NCBI GenBank assembly: GCA_016212095.1
Contig: JACRHH010000001.1
Coordinates: 90,184 to 154,183, forward strand
Source: Nitrospirota bacterium
Lineage (GTDB): Bacteria; Nitrospirota; Thermodesulfovibrionia; SZUA-242
Direction of reading: 5' to 3'
DNA: 64,000 bases
Translations under genes and position numbers: made by a program
Shown: in pieces, positions 26,821-35,441 of the stretch
Layout: the number at the start of each line of letters is the position of its first letter
How positions within the stretch are numbered: position 1 is the first letter of the stretch
The notes under the pieces: generated by a model
The model's database searches: none
Told to the model about the DNA's origin: nothing
Seen by the model: only the letters and a program-made list of their open reading frames with translations

Positions 26821-27207
26821 CTATAACCGCTTTCCCGAAGAATAACTATCCCGTACTACCTCGGTGATATGATTGCTGCCATCAACTTTAATTATTGCCG
26901 GTTGGTAGTCCTTCAGTTCGTCATCGGTGAGATATTCATAGCAAAAAATAATCACCCGATCCCCCGGAACTCCCTTTCTTGCCGTTGGACCGTTCAGGCA
27001 TACCACTCCCGATCCATACTCACCGGGGATCACATATGTCCCGAAACGCTCTCCGTTGTTCAGGTTACTTATAAGTACCTGCTCATACGGCAGCATTCCG
27101 GCCTTCTCCATAAGCAGTGAATCGAGCGTTAAACTGCCCTCGTATTCCAGATTCGATTCCGTAACAGTGGCGCGATGAACCTTGCATCTCAACATGCATC
27201 TAAGCAC
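26821..27207 (-). CDS. panD: Aspartate 1-decarboxylase precursor
   Basis: PanD makes beta-alanine from aspartate for pantothenate and CoA synthesis. The proenzyme self-cleaves at Gly24-Ser25 (Tyr-Glu-Gly-Ser) to create the pyruvoyl cofactor. GTG at 27207 is chosen because AGGAG lies 8 bases upstream and this start puts the cleavage site at exactly the position of the E. coli enzyme; an internal ATG four codons later is possible. Tyr-Glu-Gln-Val, Gly-Glu-Arg-Phe-x-Thr-Tyr and Asn-Gly-Pro-Thr-Ala-Arg are conserved family segments. The gene follows gatC by 9 bases. Confidence 0.95.
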   Translation of the reverse strand: MLRCMLRCKVHRATVTESNLEYEGSLTLDSLLMEKAGMLPYEQVLISNLNNGERFGTYVIPGEYGSGVVCLNGPTARKGVPGDRVIIFCYEYLTDDELKDYQPAIIKVDGSNHITEVVRDSYSSGKRL

Positions 27208-27216
27208 GACCTTCTC

Positions 27217-27504
27217 CTAATCCTGCCCTATGATCTTCGGAACCCGGAAACATCCGGATGAAGCTTCCGGAGCGTTAGCCAGTATGGCTTCACGGGCAAA
27301 AGAACCAGCTTCATCATCATCGCGAAATACATTCCGCATTCCAAGCACATGTGCCGTAGGCTCGACTTCGTCCGTACAAATTGTGTTCAGCTTTTCGGCA
27401 TAAGAAAGTATGTTGCCGATCTGGGATGCAAAGCGTTCCATTTCGTCTTCCCTGAGATCGAGGCGGGCCAGCAAGGCTATATGTTGAATTTCATTGATAT
27501 CCAT
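27217..27504 (-). CDS. gatC: Asp-tRNA(Asn)/Glu-tRNA(Gln) amidotransferase subunit C
   Basis: GatC is the small (95 residue) stabilising subunit of the GatCAB amidotransferase that corrects misacylated Glu-tRNA(Gln) or Asp-tRNA(Asn). Recognisable features are His-Ile-Ala-x-Leu-Ala-Arg-Leu at the N-terminus, Ile-Leu-Ser-Tyr-Ala-Glu-Lys-Leu in the middle, the Arg-Asp-Asp segment and Ala-Pro-Glu-x-x-x-Gly-x-Phe-x-Val-Pro-Lys-Ile-Ile at the end. It is usually followed by gatA; here panD follows, so gatA and gatB lie elsewhere. Confidence 0.93.
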   Translation of the reverse strand: MDINEIQHIALLARLDLREDEMERFASQIGNILSYAEKLNTICTDEVEPTAHVLGMRNVFRDDDEAGSFAREAILANAPEASSGCFRVPKIIGQD

Positions 27505-27543
27505 AACCGGTTTGAGAGGTGAACCTGCAGCACAAGCCCCTGA

Positions 27544-29661
27544 CTATATAACCTCAAGATTAGCAAACTTGAGCGCAAGCCTTTTCACGCCCACGCTGGA
27601 AAAATTCACCGTTATTTTCGCTGCATCACCATCACCCACGAAATCGCGAACCACGCCTGTTCCCCAGGTTATATGCCGAACCCGCGCACCAACCGGAAAC
27701 GGCAGTATTGCTCCATGCAGCCTGGGCAGCACCGACGGTTCGGCAGCCTCCCTTCGTGTAGCCCTCTCAATAACCGAGCAGAGATCAGACGGTATTTCCT
27801 TAAGAAAACGTGACGGTTCCTGCGACTGCACTCGCGCATAAAACCTGCGGCTTGCCGCTCCGGAAAGAAACAGCATGTCACATGCGCGGGTCATCCCCGT
27901 ATACAGCAGCCTTTTTTCACGCTCGATCAATTCAGGATCATCCTTGCACGCATGAGAGTTAGGGAGCAACCCTTCCTCCAGGCCGGTTATATAAACTACC
28001 GGGAATTCCAGTCCACCCGCCTCCGGAAATGTCATGACCGTTACCGCATCCGCCACACCGGCTCCGTCCGAATGCGAGATAACAGAGACATGATCCAGAA
28101 ATTCATCAAGCTTCCTGTCGCCTGCGGCTTCAATCAACGCATTGATGTTCGCTGTCTTGACAGCGCCTGATTTATCCTGAGACAACCACTCCATATAACC
28201 GGATTCGTCAAGCAGCTTTCTTAGAATGTCACCGGCACTCGCATCCGGCTTGCTGAAAGACTGCACAAGTTCTATTAAATTTCTCACCTTGATCTGCGAT
28301 TTTCGCGCTCTCGAAGTCCGCTTGAGCGTTTCAAAGAGGCTTGTTCCGTCACGCCGGGCCGCCTCGCAAGTCTTTCCAATGGCAGTCTCGCCCATGCCGC
28401 GCGGAGGGCTGTTTATGATCCGGCGCAGGCTTACCGAATCGTTAGGATTCAGCACCACCCTTGCATACGCAAGCGCATCCTTGACTTCAGGCTTCTGATA
28501 GAACATGAAGGCGGACGGCGCATAATATGGAATGCCCTCCCTACGGAAAGCCTCCTCTATCGGACGCAGTTGCATGCCCAAACGATAGAGCACGCAAAAA
28601 TCGGAATAGCCGTACTTGCCTGAGAGATAAAGCTCCCTGATCCCGTGCGCAACATGCGCGGCTTCCTCGGTTTCAGTGGCGGCATGAAAATATACAGGCC
28701 TTGTTCCGGCCTGACGAACCGTTTTAAGTGGTTTCAGTGACTTGACGCCTTTTTTTGCGGTTCCATTCCCCATAACAGCGCAAACCACGTCGCTTATGCA
28801 AGGAGTGCTCCGGTAATTGCTCTCAGGACGAAAAACACGCGCGGCCCTGTAATCCTTCCGGAACAGCTCCACATAATCGGCGCACGAACAGGACTGCCCG
28901 CCAAGCCACTGATTGGTGTCTGCGGCAACCATGATGTTCCCGTTATCTCCGGAAAGCAGTGTTACCAACCGATACTGTGCAGGAGTAACTGTCTGGAAAT
29001 CGTCCACCATTACATGCCTGGCCTGCCTTCTGTAACGATCGAGCACGTCGGGCCGTTCATCCAGAAGCCTCACAGAGTTCATCACCAGATCGTCATAGTC
29101 CATGGCGTTGTTTTTCCGAAGTTCACCCTGATAACGCATGTATACCCTGGCAAGCTTTTCCTCGAATCCGAAGCTTCCGCCGCCTTCCAGAAAATGATCA
29201 GGCGTGACCATATCCGCCTTCAAAGAGCTTATTCGTCCGGCTATTCCACGGAAAAGCGCCTCATGTATCTTGAATTCCTTCAGAATCGACCGGATAAGAC
29301 AGAACCTGTCATCGTCGTCGTAGATGATGAAATCCCTGCTGAAACCGATAGACTCGCAATCATCCCGCAATATCCAGCGGCAAAGCGCCTGAACCGTATC
29401 CATGCGCAGCATTTCCGACATGGAAGCCCCGGCGGCCTTTTCGACAAGAGATTTCATGCATGATGCAGCCCTTCTGGTCAGGGCAAGTGTTATCACCTCG
29501 TCCGAGGTTGCATCGCCAGACTTGACAAGCATTAGATGGCGGAGCGCCAGAATACGGGTTTTACCACTGCCCGCGCCTGAAATAATCAATGCCGGGCCGC
29601 CCTGATGCATCAGGGCTTCCAGTTGAGACTGACTGTGTCCTTCAAGAAATGAATGCTTCAA
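27544..29661 (-). CDS. Divergent UvrD/Rep-family helicase, TTG start
   Basis: This is a 705-residue superfamily 1A helicase. Motif I (Gly-Ala-Gly-Ser-Gly-Lys-Thr) and motif IV (Asn-Tyr-Arg-Ser-Thr) are canonical. Other motifs are not: motif II reads Val-Asp-Asp-Phe-Gln-Thr instead of Asp-Glu-x-Gln-Asp; motif III reads Ala-Ala-Asp-Thr-Asn-Gln-Trp-Leu-Gly-Gly instead of Gly-Asp-x-x-Gln-Ser-Ile-Tyr; motif V has Pro-Glu-Ala-Gly-Gly-Leu-Glu-Phe instead of His-x-x-Lys-Gly-Leu-Glu-Phe. The C-terminus ends with a Gly-Ala-Arg-Val-Arg-His PcrA-like Tudor segment. It starts with TTG at 29661. The changes suggest altered rather than lost ATPase activity, since the key Lys, Asp and Arg remain. Confidence 0.83.
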   Translation of the reverse strand: MKHSFLEGHSQSQLEALMHQGGPALIISGAGSGKTRILALRHLMLVKSGDATSDEVITLALTRRAASCMKSLVEKAAGASMSEMLRMDTVQALCRWILRDDCESIGFSRDFIIYDDDDRFCLIRSILKEFKIHEALFRGIAGRISSLKADMVTPDHFLEGGGSFGFEEKLARVYMRYQGELRKNNAMDYDDLVMNSVRLLDERPDVLDRYRRQARHVMVDDFQTVTPAQYRLVTLLSGDNGNIMVAADTNQWLGGQSCSCADYVELFRKDYRAARVFRPESNYRSTPCISDVVCAVMGNGTAKKGVKSLKPLKTVRQAGTRPVYFHAATETEEAAHVAHGIRELYLSGKYGYSDFCVLYRLGMQLRPIEEAFRREGIPYYAPSAFMFYQKPEVKDALAYARVVLNPNDSVSLRRIINSPPRGMGETAIGKTCEAARRDGTSLFETLKRTSRARKSQIKVRNLIELVQSFSKPDASAGDILRKLLDESGYMEWLSQDKSGAVKTANINALIEAAGDRKLDEFLDHVSVISHSDGAGVADAVTVMTFPEAGGLEFPVVYITGLEEGLLPNSHACKDDPELIEREKRLLYTGMTRACDMLFLSGAASRRFYARVQSQEPSRFLKEIPSDLCSVIERATRREAAEPSVLPRLHGAILPFPVGARVRHITWGTGVVRDFVGDGDAAKITVNFSSVGVKRLALKFANLEVI

Positions 29662-29698
29662 TTATATGACTGCTCCAAAATGACGTCATGCTGACGCC

Positions 29699-31567
29699 TT
29701 ACTCCACCGTCACGCTCTTTGCCAGATTCCGCGGCTGATCCACATCGCAACCCCTGAGCACCGCTATGTGATACGCGATAAGCTGAAGAGGCAGCGAAAA
29801 CAGAAGCGGCGCAAGAAGCGGGTGTGATCTCGGTATCGCGAAAACGTCCTTTGCCTTGCCGCCAAGTTTCGAATCGGCTCCGGTTTCAGCGTTTCCAGCT
29901 TCAGCTCCATCATCAACGCAGATGGCGATGATCTGGCCGCCACGGCTACGCGCTTCCTCTATATTACCAAGTATCTTCAGGAAAGAGCCATCCCCCGGCG
30001 CAAGCACCACCACAGGCAACTCCTCGTCGATAAGCGCGATAGGCCCGTGCTTCATCTCTCCAGCCGGATAACCCTCGGCATGGATATATGAAATTTCCTT
30101 GAGCTTGAGCGCTCCCTCAAGCGCCACGGGGTAGTTCAAACCCCGCGCAAGATAAAGGAAATCCGACGCCTTGAAGTACCGTCGCGCCATATCGGCAATC
30201 TCCGATTCGCGATGCAGGATGTTCTCCATCTGGTGCGGAATGGTTATCAGCCCGTTCAGGAGTTCAAGAGCCTGTTCGCGCGAAAACGTTCCGCGCGCCT
30301 CGCCCATCGAAAGCGCAAGCATGTAAAGCGCGGCAAGCTGGGACGTAAACGCCTTGGTGGATGCAACGCCTATTTCGGGGCCTGCATGGGTGTATATCAC
30401 CGCGTCCGCCTCGCGCGCGGAACTGCTGCCCACGACATTGCAGATGCTGAGCACCTTCGCGCCGCGCCGCTTGGCCTCCTTCTGGGCGGCAAGCGTGTCG
30501 GCGGTTTCGCCGGACTGCGTTATAGCCACGAACAGATCGCCCGGCCCGATTATGGGATCGCGATAGCGGAATTCAGAGGCGATGTCGGTTTCCGCACCGA
30601 TGCGGGCGACAGACTCCAACAGATACTTGCCGACAAGCCCGGCGTGCCACGACGTGCCGCAGGCAACCAGGAATACCTTCCGCACATCGGCCAGCATCTC
30701 CTTCGCAAATCCTATCTCTTCGAAGTTGATACCGCCCGTCTCAAGCGAAAACCTGCCGCGGATAGTATCCATTACCGTGCGCGGCTGCTCGAAAATCTCC
30801 TTCAGCATGAAGTGCCGGTAGCCGCCCTTTTCGGCCATCGCCGGACTCCATGTAATCTTTTCGACCTTCGCCTCAACCGGATTGCCCTCGAAGTCGGTAA
30901 TCGAAACGCCGTCCGCCGTTAGAACCGCCATCTGGCGGTCGTGCAGAATAATTACGTCCCGCGTATGGTTCAACAGCGCCGGAATGTCGGAGGCAAGCAG
31001 GTATTCGCCCTCGCCCAACCCCACAACCAGCGGGCTTTCCTTCTTGGCCGCCACAATCTTTCCCGGCTCGCGGTCGCTCATCACGCCGATGGCGAACGAT
31101 CCTTCCGCCTCGTTGACCGCGATACGGACAGCCTCTTCGAGCAACAGCGATGGATTCTGCTCGCAGTGGTACGCGATAAGGGCGCTCAAAACCTCCGAAT
31201 CGGTATCGGAACTGAATTCATAACCAAGTTTTTTCAACCGGCTCTTGAGCGACATGTAGTTTTCGACAATGCCGTTATGAACGATAACCACATTCCGCAC
31301 GCGATGCGGATGCGCGTTCGCCTCGGTCGGGCCGCCGTGGGTGGCCCATCGAGTGTGGCCAAGCCCGATGAAACTGGACAGATTCTCGCCGCCCACAAGC
31401 GACTCAAGCTCGCGGATTTTGCCAACACATCTACGCACATCGAAGCCCGTATCGGTTGGGAAAACTATTCCGGCGGAGTCGTAGCCTCGGTATTCAAGCT
31501 TTTTCAGGCCATCTATAAGGATTGGAACCGCGTTACGATTGCCGATGTATCCGATTATTCCGCACAT
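29699..31567 (-). CDS. glmS: Glutamine-fructose-6-phosphate aminotransferase (isomerizing)
   Basis: GlmS makes glucosamine-6-phosphate from fructose-6-phosphate and glutamine, the first step to UDP-GlcNAc. The 622 residues hold a class II glutaminase domain with catalytic Cys2 (Met-Cys-Gly-Ile-Ile-Gly-Tyr-Ile-Gly) and two SIS domains (about 300-430 and 465-605) with Ser-Gln-Ser-Gly-Glu-Thr-Ala-Asp-Thr. The C-terminus ends in Asn-Leu-Ala-Lys-Ser-Val-Thr-Val-Glu, the conserved family tail. It follows glmU on the same strand after a 52-base gap, so the two UDP-GlcNAc genes are probably co-transcribed. Confidence 0.97.
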   Translation of the reverse strand: MCGIIGYIGNRNAVPILIDGLKKLEYRGYDSAGIVFPTDTGFDVRRCVGKIRELESLVGGENLSSFIGLGHTRWATHGGPTEANAHPHRVRNVVIVHNGIVENYMSLKSRLKKLGYEFSSDTDSEVLSALIAYHCEQNPSLLLEEAVRIAVNEAEGSFAIGVMSDREPGKIVAAKKESPLVVGLGEGEYLLASDIPALLNHTRDVIILHDRQMAVLTADGVSITDFEGNPVEAKVEKITWSPAMAEKGGYRHFMLKEIFEQPRTVMDTIRGRFSLETGGINFEEIGFAKEMLADVRKVFLVACGTSWHAGLVGKYLLESVARIGAETDIASEFRYRDPIIGPGDLFVAITQSGETADTLAAQKEAKRRGAKVLSICNVVGSSSAREADAVIYTHAGPEIGVASTKAFTSQLAALYMLALSMGEARGTFSREQALELLNGLITIPHQMENILHRESEIADMARRYFKASDFLYLARGLNYPVALEGALKLKEISYIHAEGYPAGEMKHGPIALIDEELPVVVLAPGDGSFLKILGNIEEARSRGGQIIAICVDDGAEAGNAETGADSKLGGKAKDVFAIPRSHPLLAPLLFSLPLQLIAYHIAVLRGCDVDQPRNLAKSVTVE

Positions 31568-31619
31568 AGTACCTGTTCAAGCGGCAATTGCCGCCCTCCT
31601 CCTGACGATATTTTGCTCA

Positions 31620-32999
31620 TTATTTACTGCCCGAATTGGCCTTCCTGGAGACCCAGTCGGCTATATTCCTCTGCCTGACCCTGCTGATCGCAAGCGCGCC
31701 CGGCGGCACATCGGCTGTTATTGTCGATCCGGCCCCCACATAAGCGCCATCGCCCACGGTCACCGGCGCGACAAGCTGGGTGTCGCTTCCTATGAAAACG
31801 CCATCGCCTATCGTGGTTTTGTGCTTCTTCTTTCCGTCGTAGTTGCAGGTTATGGTTCCAGCGCCGATGTTCACGTTCCTGCCGATCTGCGCGTCGCCAA
31901 GGTAGCTCAGATGCGACGCCTTGGCCCCATCCTCCATCACCGCCTTTTTAAGCTCTACGAAGTTTCCAACCTTCACATCATTCTTGAGCACCGACCCCGG
32001 CCTGATATGCGCAAACGGGCCGACCGAACAACCGTCGCCCACAGTGCTTTCCTCGATAAGCGTGCTGTCCTTCACCTTCACCCTGTTGCCGATAACCGCG
32101 TTAACCAGCCGAACCCCCGGATAGATGACGCAGCCCTCGCCAATGCTTGAAGCTCCCTCGATCACCACGTTCGGATAGATTACCGTGTCGCGCCCGACAG
32201 CTATTCCCGGCTGAATGAACGCGCTTTCCGGATGCATCACGGTAACGCCTGAGTCCATCAGATCGTTCAGCATCCTGCGGCGCAGAATGGCTGCCGCGCC
32301 CGCAAGCTCGCGCCTGCTGTTTACGCCAAAGAGGTCTTCCTCGTCAACAACGTATCCGCCCACCTTCATCCCGGCAGAAACAGCAAGCCCCACCATGTCG
32401 GTCAGATAATACTCGCCTGCGGCGTTATTGTTCGTGATCCGCTCCAGAAGCGGCAGAACCTCCGGTTCGATCACATATATGCCGCCGTTGACTTCCGTTA
32501 TGGCAAGCTGCTGCGGCGTTGCGTCTTTCTTCTCCACAATGCCCAGAATGCGCGAGCCGTCACGGATTATGCGCCCGTATGAGCCGGGGGCGTTGGTTAT
32601 GAACGTGCCGACGGTAAGGGCGTTTTTCGATTTCCTGTGCGCGGCGATGAAATTCTTCAGGGTTTCGGTTCTGGTAAGCGGCATGTCGCCGTTTATCACC
32701 AACACAATGCCGTCGAAGCCGCGAATCGGCTCAATGCCTGTTTTGAAGGCGTCGGCGGTTCCGAGCATCTGCTTCTGCGTGGCAAAGACAAGGCCGCGCT
32801 CCGAACTGAACGCCGCCTCCACCTTGTCGCCCTGATGGCCCACCACAACCGAGATAACCGACGGCTTGAGCGGCTTCACAGCCTCAAGCGGCCAGGAGAG
32901 CATCGGTCGTCCAAGAATGGGATGCAGCACCTTTGCCATGCCGGATTTCATCCGCGTGCCAAGACCGGCGGCAAGAATTACGGCAGCAAGTTTTTTCAT
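31620..32999 (-). CDS. glmU: Bifunctional GlcNAc-1-P uridylyltransferase / GlcN-1-P acetyltransferase
   Basis: GlmU acetylates glucosamine-1-phosphate and then adds UMP, giving UDP-GlcNAc for peptidoglycan and LPS. The 459 residues have an N-terminal pyrophosphorylase domain with Ala-Ala-Gly-Leu-Gly-Thr-Arg-Met (near residue 11) and a C-terminal left-handed beta-helix from about residue 255 with hexapeptide repeats such as Ile-Gly-Glu-Gly-Cys-Val. The acetyltransferase site is visible as Asn-Tyr-Asp-Gly-Lys-Lys-Lys-His-Lys-Thr. It lies directly upstream of glmS. Confidence 0.97.
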   Translation of the reverse strand: MKKLAAVILAAGLGTRMKSGMAKVLHPILGRPMLSWPLEAVKPLKPSVISVVVGHQGDKVEAAFSSERGLVFATQKQMLGTADAFKTGIEPIRGFDGIVLVINGDMPLTRTETLKNFIAAHRKSKNALTVGTFITNAPGSYGRIIRDGSRILGIVEKKDATPQQLAITEVNGGIYVIEPEVLPLLERITNNNAAGEYYLTDMVGLAVSAGMKVGGYVVDEEDLFGVNSRRELAGAAAILRRRMLNDLMDSGVTVMHPESAFIQPGIAVGRDTVIYPNVVIEGASSIGEGCVIYPGVRLVNAVIGNRVKVKDSTLIEESTVGDGCSVGPFAHIRPGSVLKNDVKVGNFVELKKAVMEDGAKASHLSYLGDAQIGRNVNIGAGTITCNYDGKKKHKTTIGDGVFIGSDTQLVAPVTVGDGAYVGAGSTITADVPPGALAISRVRQRNIADWVSRKANSGSK

Positions 33000-33134
33000 G
33001 TCTGGTGAATTACGCCGCGAATGCTCATTCAGCTCCTCCGTTTTTCTATATATTTCGGCTGAAATGTTTCATGGATTGGCTATTCTACAACGAAAACCGG
33101 ACTGATTGCACGCAGCCCACGCAAAAACCGGAAC

Positions 33135-33170
33135 AAAAAGCCCGCCTTCCGAAAACGAAAGGCGGGCTTT
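33135..33170 (-). terminator. Hairpin terminator after the octaheme cytochrome gene
   Basis: AAAGCCCGCCTT and AAGGCGGGCTTT arms flank a loop of about 10 bases, with A-rich sequence on the promoter-distal side that gives a U-tract on the minus-strand transcript. It lies 22 bases past the cytochrome stop at 33193. Confidence 0.85.
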
Positions 33171-33192
33171 AAGCTGGCGCTATGTTGCGCTG

Positions 33193-34425
33193 TTACTTCT
33201 TGCCGTGCTCGGCCCGAAGCTTTGCGGCCTCGTCCTTGATCTTCTGCAGCGTTTCCTTCATCGGAGCCCATCCGTACCAGTGCATGTAGTCCGGGTTCAT
33301 GTGAAATGCGCCCTGAAACGCCCTCATGCGGTATTCAAGAAACATCACATACAGATCTTGCTCCACAGAGCTTTTGGCCTCGTAGAACTGAAGCAGATCC
33401 GGCGCTGTTGTCCATCCCGCCGGTTTTTTGAGGATGCCGTCGCGATACAAACCTTGCACCTCGCGAATGGCCTCTGCCATGATTTTATCGACGTCCTTCA
33501 CCACAGCGTCGCCAGCGTCAAGCTGGCCCTTCGCATATGTTGCGCCGTGACACTGCGCGCAGATGGCGGTCATCTTGTCGCGCTCCTTCTGGAATTCCTC
33601 TTTTGTCAGCCGCGCAACACGGCCAGCCTTCACAACATCCAGCCTGCCTGTCGCGCCGCCCTTTTCATCGAGCACCCCAAGCGCCTGCAGAATGGCAACC
33701 CTGTCGTTCAGCCAGTCCTTGTCATCCTCCGGAAGCCGGAGCGCAAGAAAGCCCCATGAGGTAAGAACGTTGTGATCGCCGCCCTGCATGTGGCAGGTCT
33801 GACATGTTGGCGCGCGCTTGCTGCCCTTGCCCTCGATCTGCCAGATGGTTCCATGCTTGGAGGTTGACCACATCTCCCACTGCGGATGGTCGAAACCCAT
33901 GTGGCATGTCATGCATGCGCGCGGATCCTGAGCCTCCGATTTCTTGAACGAATGGCGAGTGTGGCACGAATCGCACTGCGCGTGTCCGTAGCGATATTCG
34001 GCTTTCTCGGCATCGCCCTTCGCGCCGATCTTGTGGCAGGCCGAACATCCCTTGTAGCCCTCGCCGCTTACGCCCTTCGACTGATGGCCCCACATAGGCA
34101 TCGCGCTCGATGCCACCCACGCCAGATTGTGCTTGCCCGCCTTGAACTGCCCGGTCTGCTTGCTGTGGCATCCGGCGCATGTGTCGGGCGTCGGCATCGT
34201 CGCCAGCCTGGCGTCGTCCATCTTCGTGTGCTTCGATCCGTGGCATGTTGAGCAATCGACGCCCTTTTTCGACATTTTGCCCTCAAGATACTGCTCGACA
34301 ACCCCCGGAGTGACCTTCTTGTGGCAGTCCACGCAGGCGCTTCCACCCTTGGCGGCCCATGCCGCGCCGGACATCATGAAGACCACCGCAAACACCAACG
34401 CCGCTTTCCATAACGATTTTCCCAT
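33193..34425 (-). CDS. Hydroxylamine oxidoreductase-like octaheme cytochrome c
   Basis: This is a 410-residue secreted cytochrome with a signal peptide (about 1-25, cleaved after Ala-Trp-Ala-Ala). It has exactly eight CxxCH motifs (starting near residues 31, 58, 83, 127, 151, 171, 208 and 289), the heme number of the HAO/octaheme nitrite reductase superfamily. The long C-terminal helical region ends with Gly-Ala-Phe-His-Met-Asn-Pro-Asp-Tyr-Met-His-Trp-Tyr, resembling the region of HAO proteins that holds the Tyr crosslinked to heme P460. Tyr380 or Tyr384 could fill that role or the crosslink may be absent, as in reductive HAO relatives. Substrate (hydroxylamine, nitrite or other) is undetermined. 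ATG 34425 follows AGGAGG. Confidence 0.85.
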   Translation of the reverse strand: MGKSLWKAALVFAVVFMMSGAAWAAKGGSACVDCHKKVTPGVVEQYLEGKMSKKGVDCSTCHGSKHTKMDDARLATMPTPDTCAGCHSKQTGQFKAGKHNLAWVASSAMPMWGHQSKGVSGEGYKGCSACHKIGAKGDAEKAEYRYGHAQCDSCHTRHSFKKSEAQDPRACMTCHMGFDHPQWEMWSTSKHGTIWQIEGKGSKRAPTCQTCHMQGGDHNVLTSWGFLALRLPEDDKDWLNDRVAILQALGVLDEKGGATGRLDVVKAGRVARLTKEEFQKERDKMTAICAQCHGATYAKGQLDAGDAVVKDVDKIMAEAIREVQGLYRDGILKKPAGWTTAPDLLQFYEAKSSVEQDLYVMFLEYRMRAFQGAFHMNPDYMHWYGWAPMKETLQKIKDEAAKLRAEHGKK

Positions 34426-34644
34426 CCGAATCCTCCTAAACGACCGCGCATTTTTACCGGTGAATACCGATACACCCCCCAACCACTCCACGGCCCCATC
34501 ATACTCCGGAATATTCTACGCAGCCAGTTTTTTACGGCTATGACATGGATCATAAATATCCTCAAGAAAACCCCATGGCAGACCGAAAGGAATGAACCGG
34601 TGGCCGGAAAACGGCATCCGGCATATGCTTTCAGGAGGAAAATA

Positions 34645-35400
34645 ATGAACAAATCCCTCATGTTATCCCTCTCACTGCTTTTCCTTGCCGCTACGATCGG
34701 AAACAGTTTTGCCGATGAAATCCGGGTGGGCGCGGGTGCTGCTCCGTCAAGCGCCGTGCTGAAACCGGTGAAGGAGCATTTCGAAAGCGCCACGGGCATA
34801 AAGCTTGTGCATCTTGAGCAGGGGCCGAAGCTTGCTCTGCAAGGCGTAATCAAGGGCGAACTCGATGTTGCGGGAGCCGGTGTGAGTTTCGACGAATGGA
34901 TTGCCCTGATGAAAAAGGAAGGCGTCGAAGTGAAGGCAGATGAACTTCGATCCTTTATTGTAGGCAAAAGCAGGGCTGTTGCCATGATCAACAAGTCGAA
35001 CCCGGTCAAGAGCCTGACCAAGGCGCAACTCAAGGACATTTTTAGCGGCAAGGCGTTGAACTGGAAGGATGTGGGCGGAAGCGACATGCCGATTTTGGTT
35101 GTTTTCGCCAAGCTCACGCCGGGCATGAACTCGCTGTATGTAAACCGCGTGCTGGACGGAACCCCGATCACAAAAGAGGCTCTCGATGTTTCAACCGGGC
35201 CGGATCTGCGGCAGGCCGTCGCTTCCAACACGGAGGCCATCGGCATATCGGCAGTTGGCGTTGCCGACGACTCGGTGACCGTGCCTGAGCAGCCTGAAGC
35301 CTCCAGCGACATCACGTTCATTACACGCGGCGAGCCGTCCGCAAACGTTAAAAAACTTATTGAGTTCATAACAGGCGCAGGGCGCAAGTATCTGAAATGA
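34645..35400 (+). CDS. PstS-like periplasmic phosphate/oxyanion-binding protein
   Basis: This 251-residue protein has a signal peptide (about 1-21, Asn-Ser-Phe-Ala-Asp). It belongs to the PBP-like (PstS) type II periplasmic binding family: Gly-Ala-Gly-Ala-Ala-Pro-Ser-Ser near the N-terminus, Asn-Pro-Val-Lys-Ser-Leu-Thr-Lys-Ala-Gln-Leu-Lys-Asp-Ile-Phe-Ser-Gly-Lys (a strong family segment) and Ile-Gly-Ile-Ser-Ala-Val-Gly near 215. ATG 34645 is chosen because GGAGG precedes it and a signal peptide follows. No permease or ATPase is adjacent. Instead a chemoreceptor gene follows by 41 bases, so the protein may present a ligand to that receptor. Confidence 0.85.
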   Translation: MNKSLMLSLSLLFLAATIGNSFADEIRVGAGAAPSSAVLKPVKEHFESATGIKLVHLEQGPKLALQGVIKGELDVAGAGVSFDEWIALMKKEGVEVKADELRSFIVGKSRAVAMINKSNPVKSLTKAQLKDIFSGKALNWKDVGGSDMPILVVFAKLTPGMNSLYVNRVLDGTPITKEALDVSTGPDLRQAVASNTEAIGISAVGVADDSVTVPEQPEASSDITFITRGEPSANVKKLIEFITGAGRKYLK

Positions 35401-35441
35401 TTTAACCGTTAGTTTCGGTTTTGCCTCGAAGTGGGGAGTTT

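Noticed and set aside
34374..35387. 337-residue minus-strand frame across the PstS-like gene
   Set aside because: No domain is visible and the plus strand carries a clear signal peptide and binding-protein motifs.
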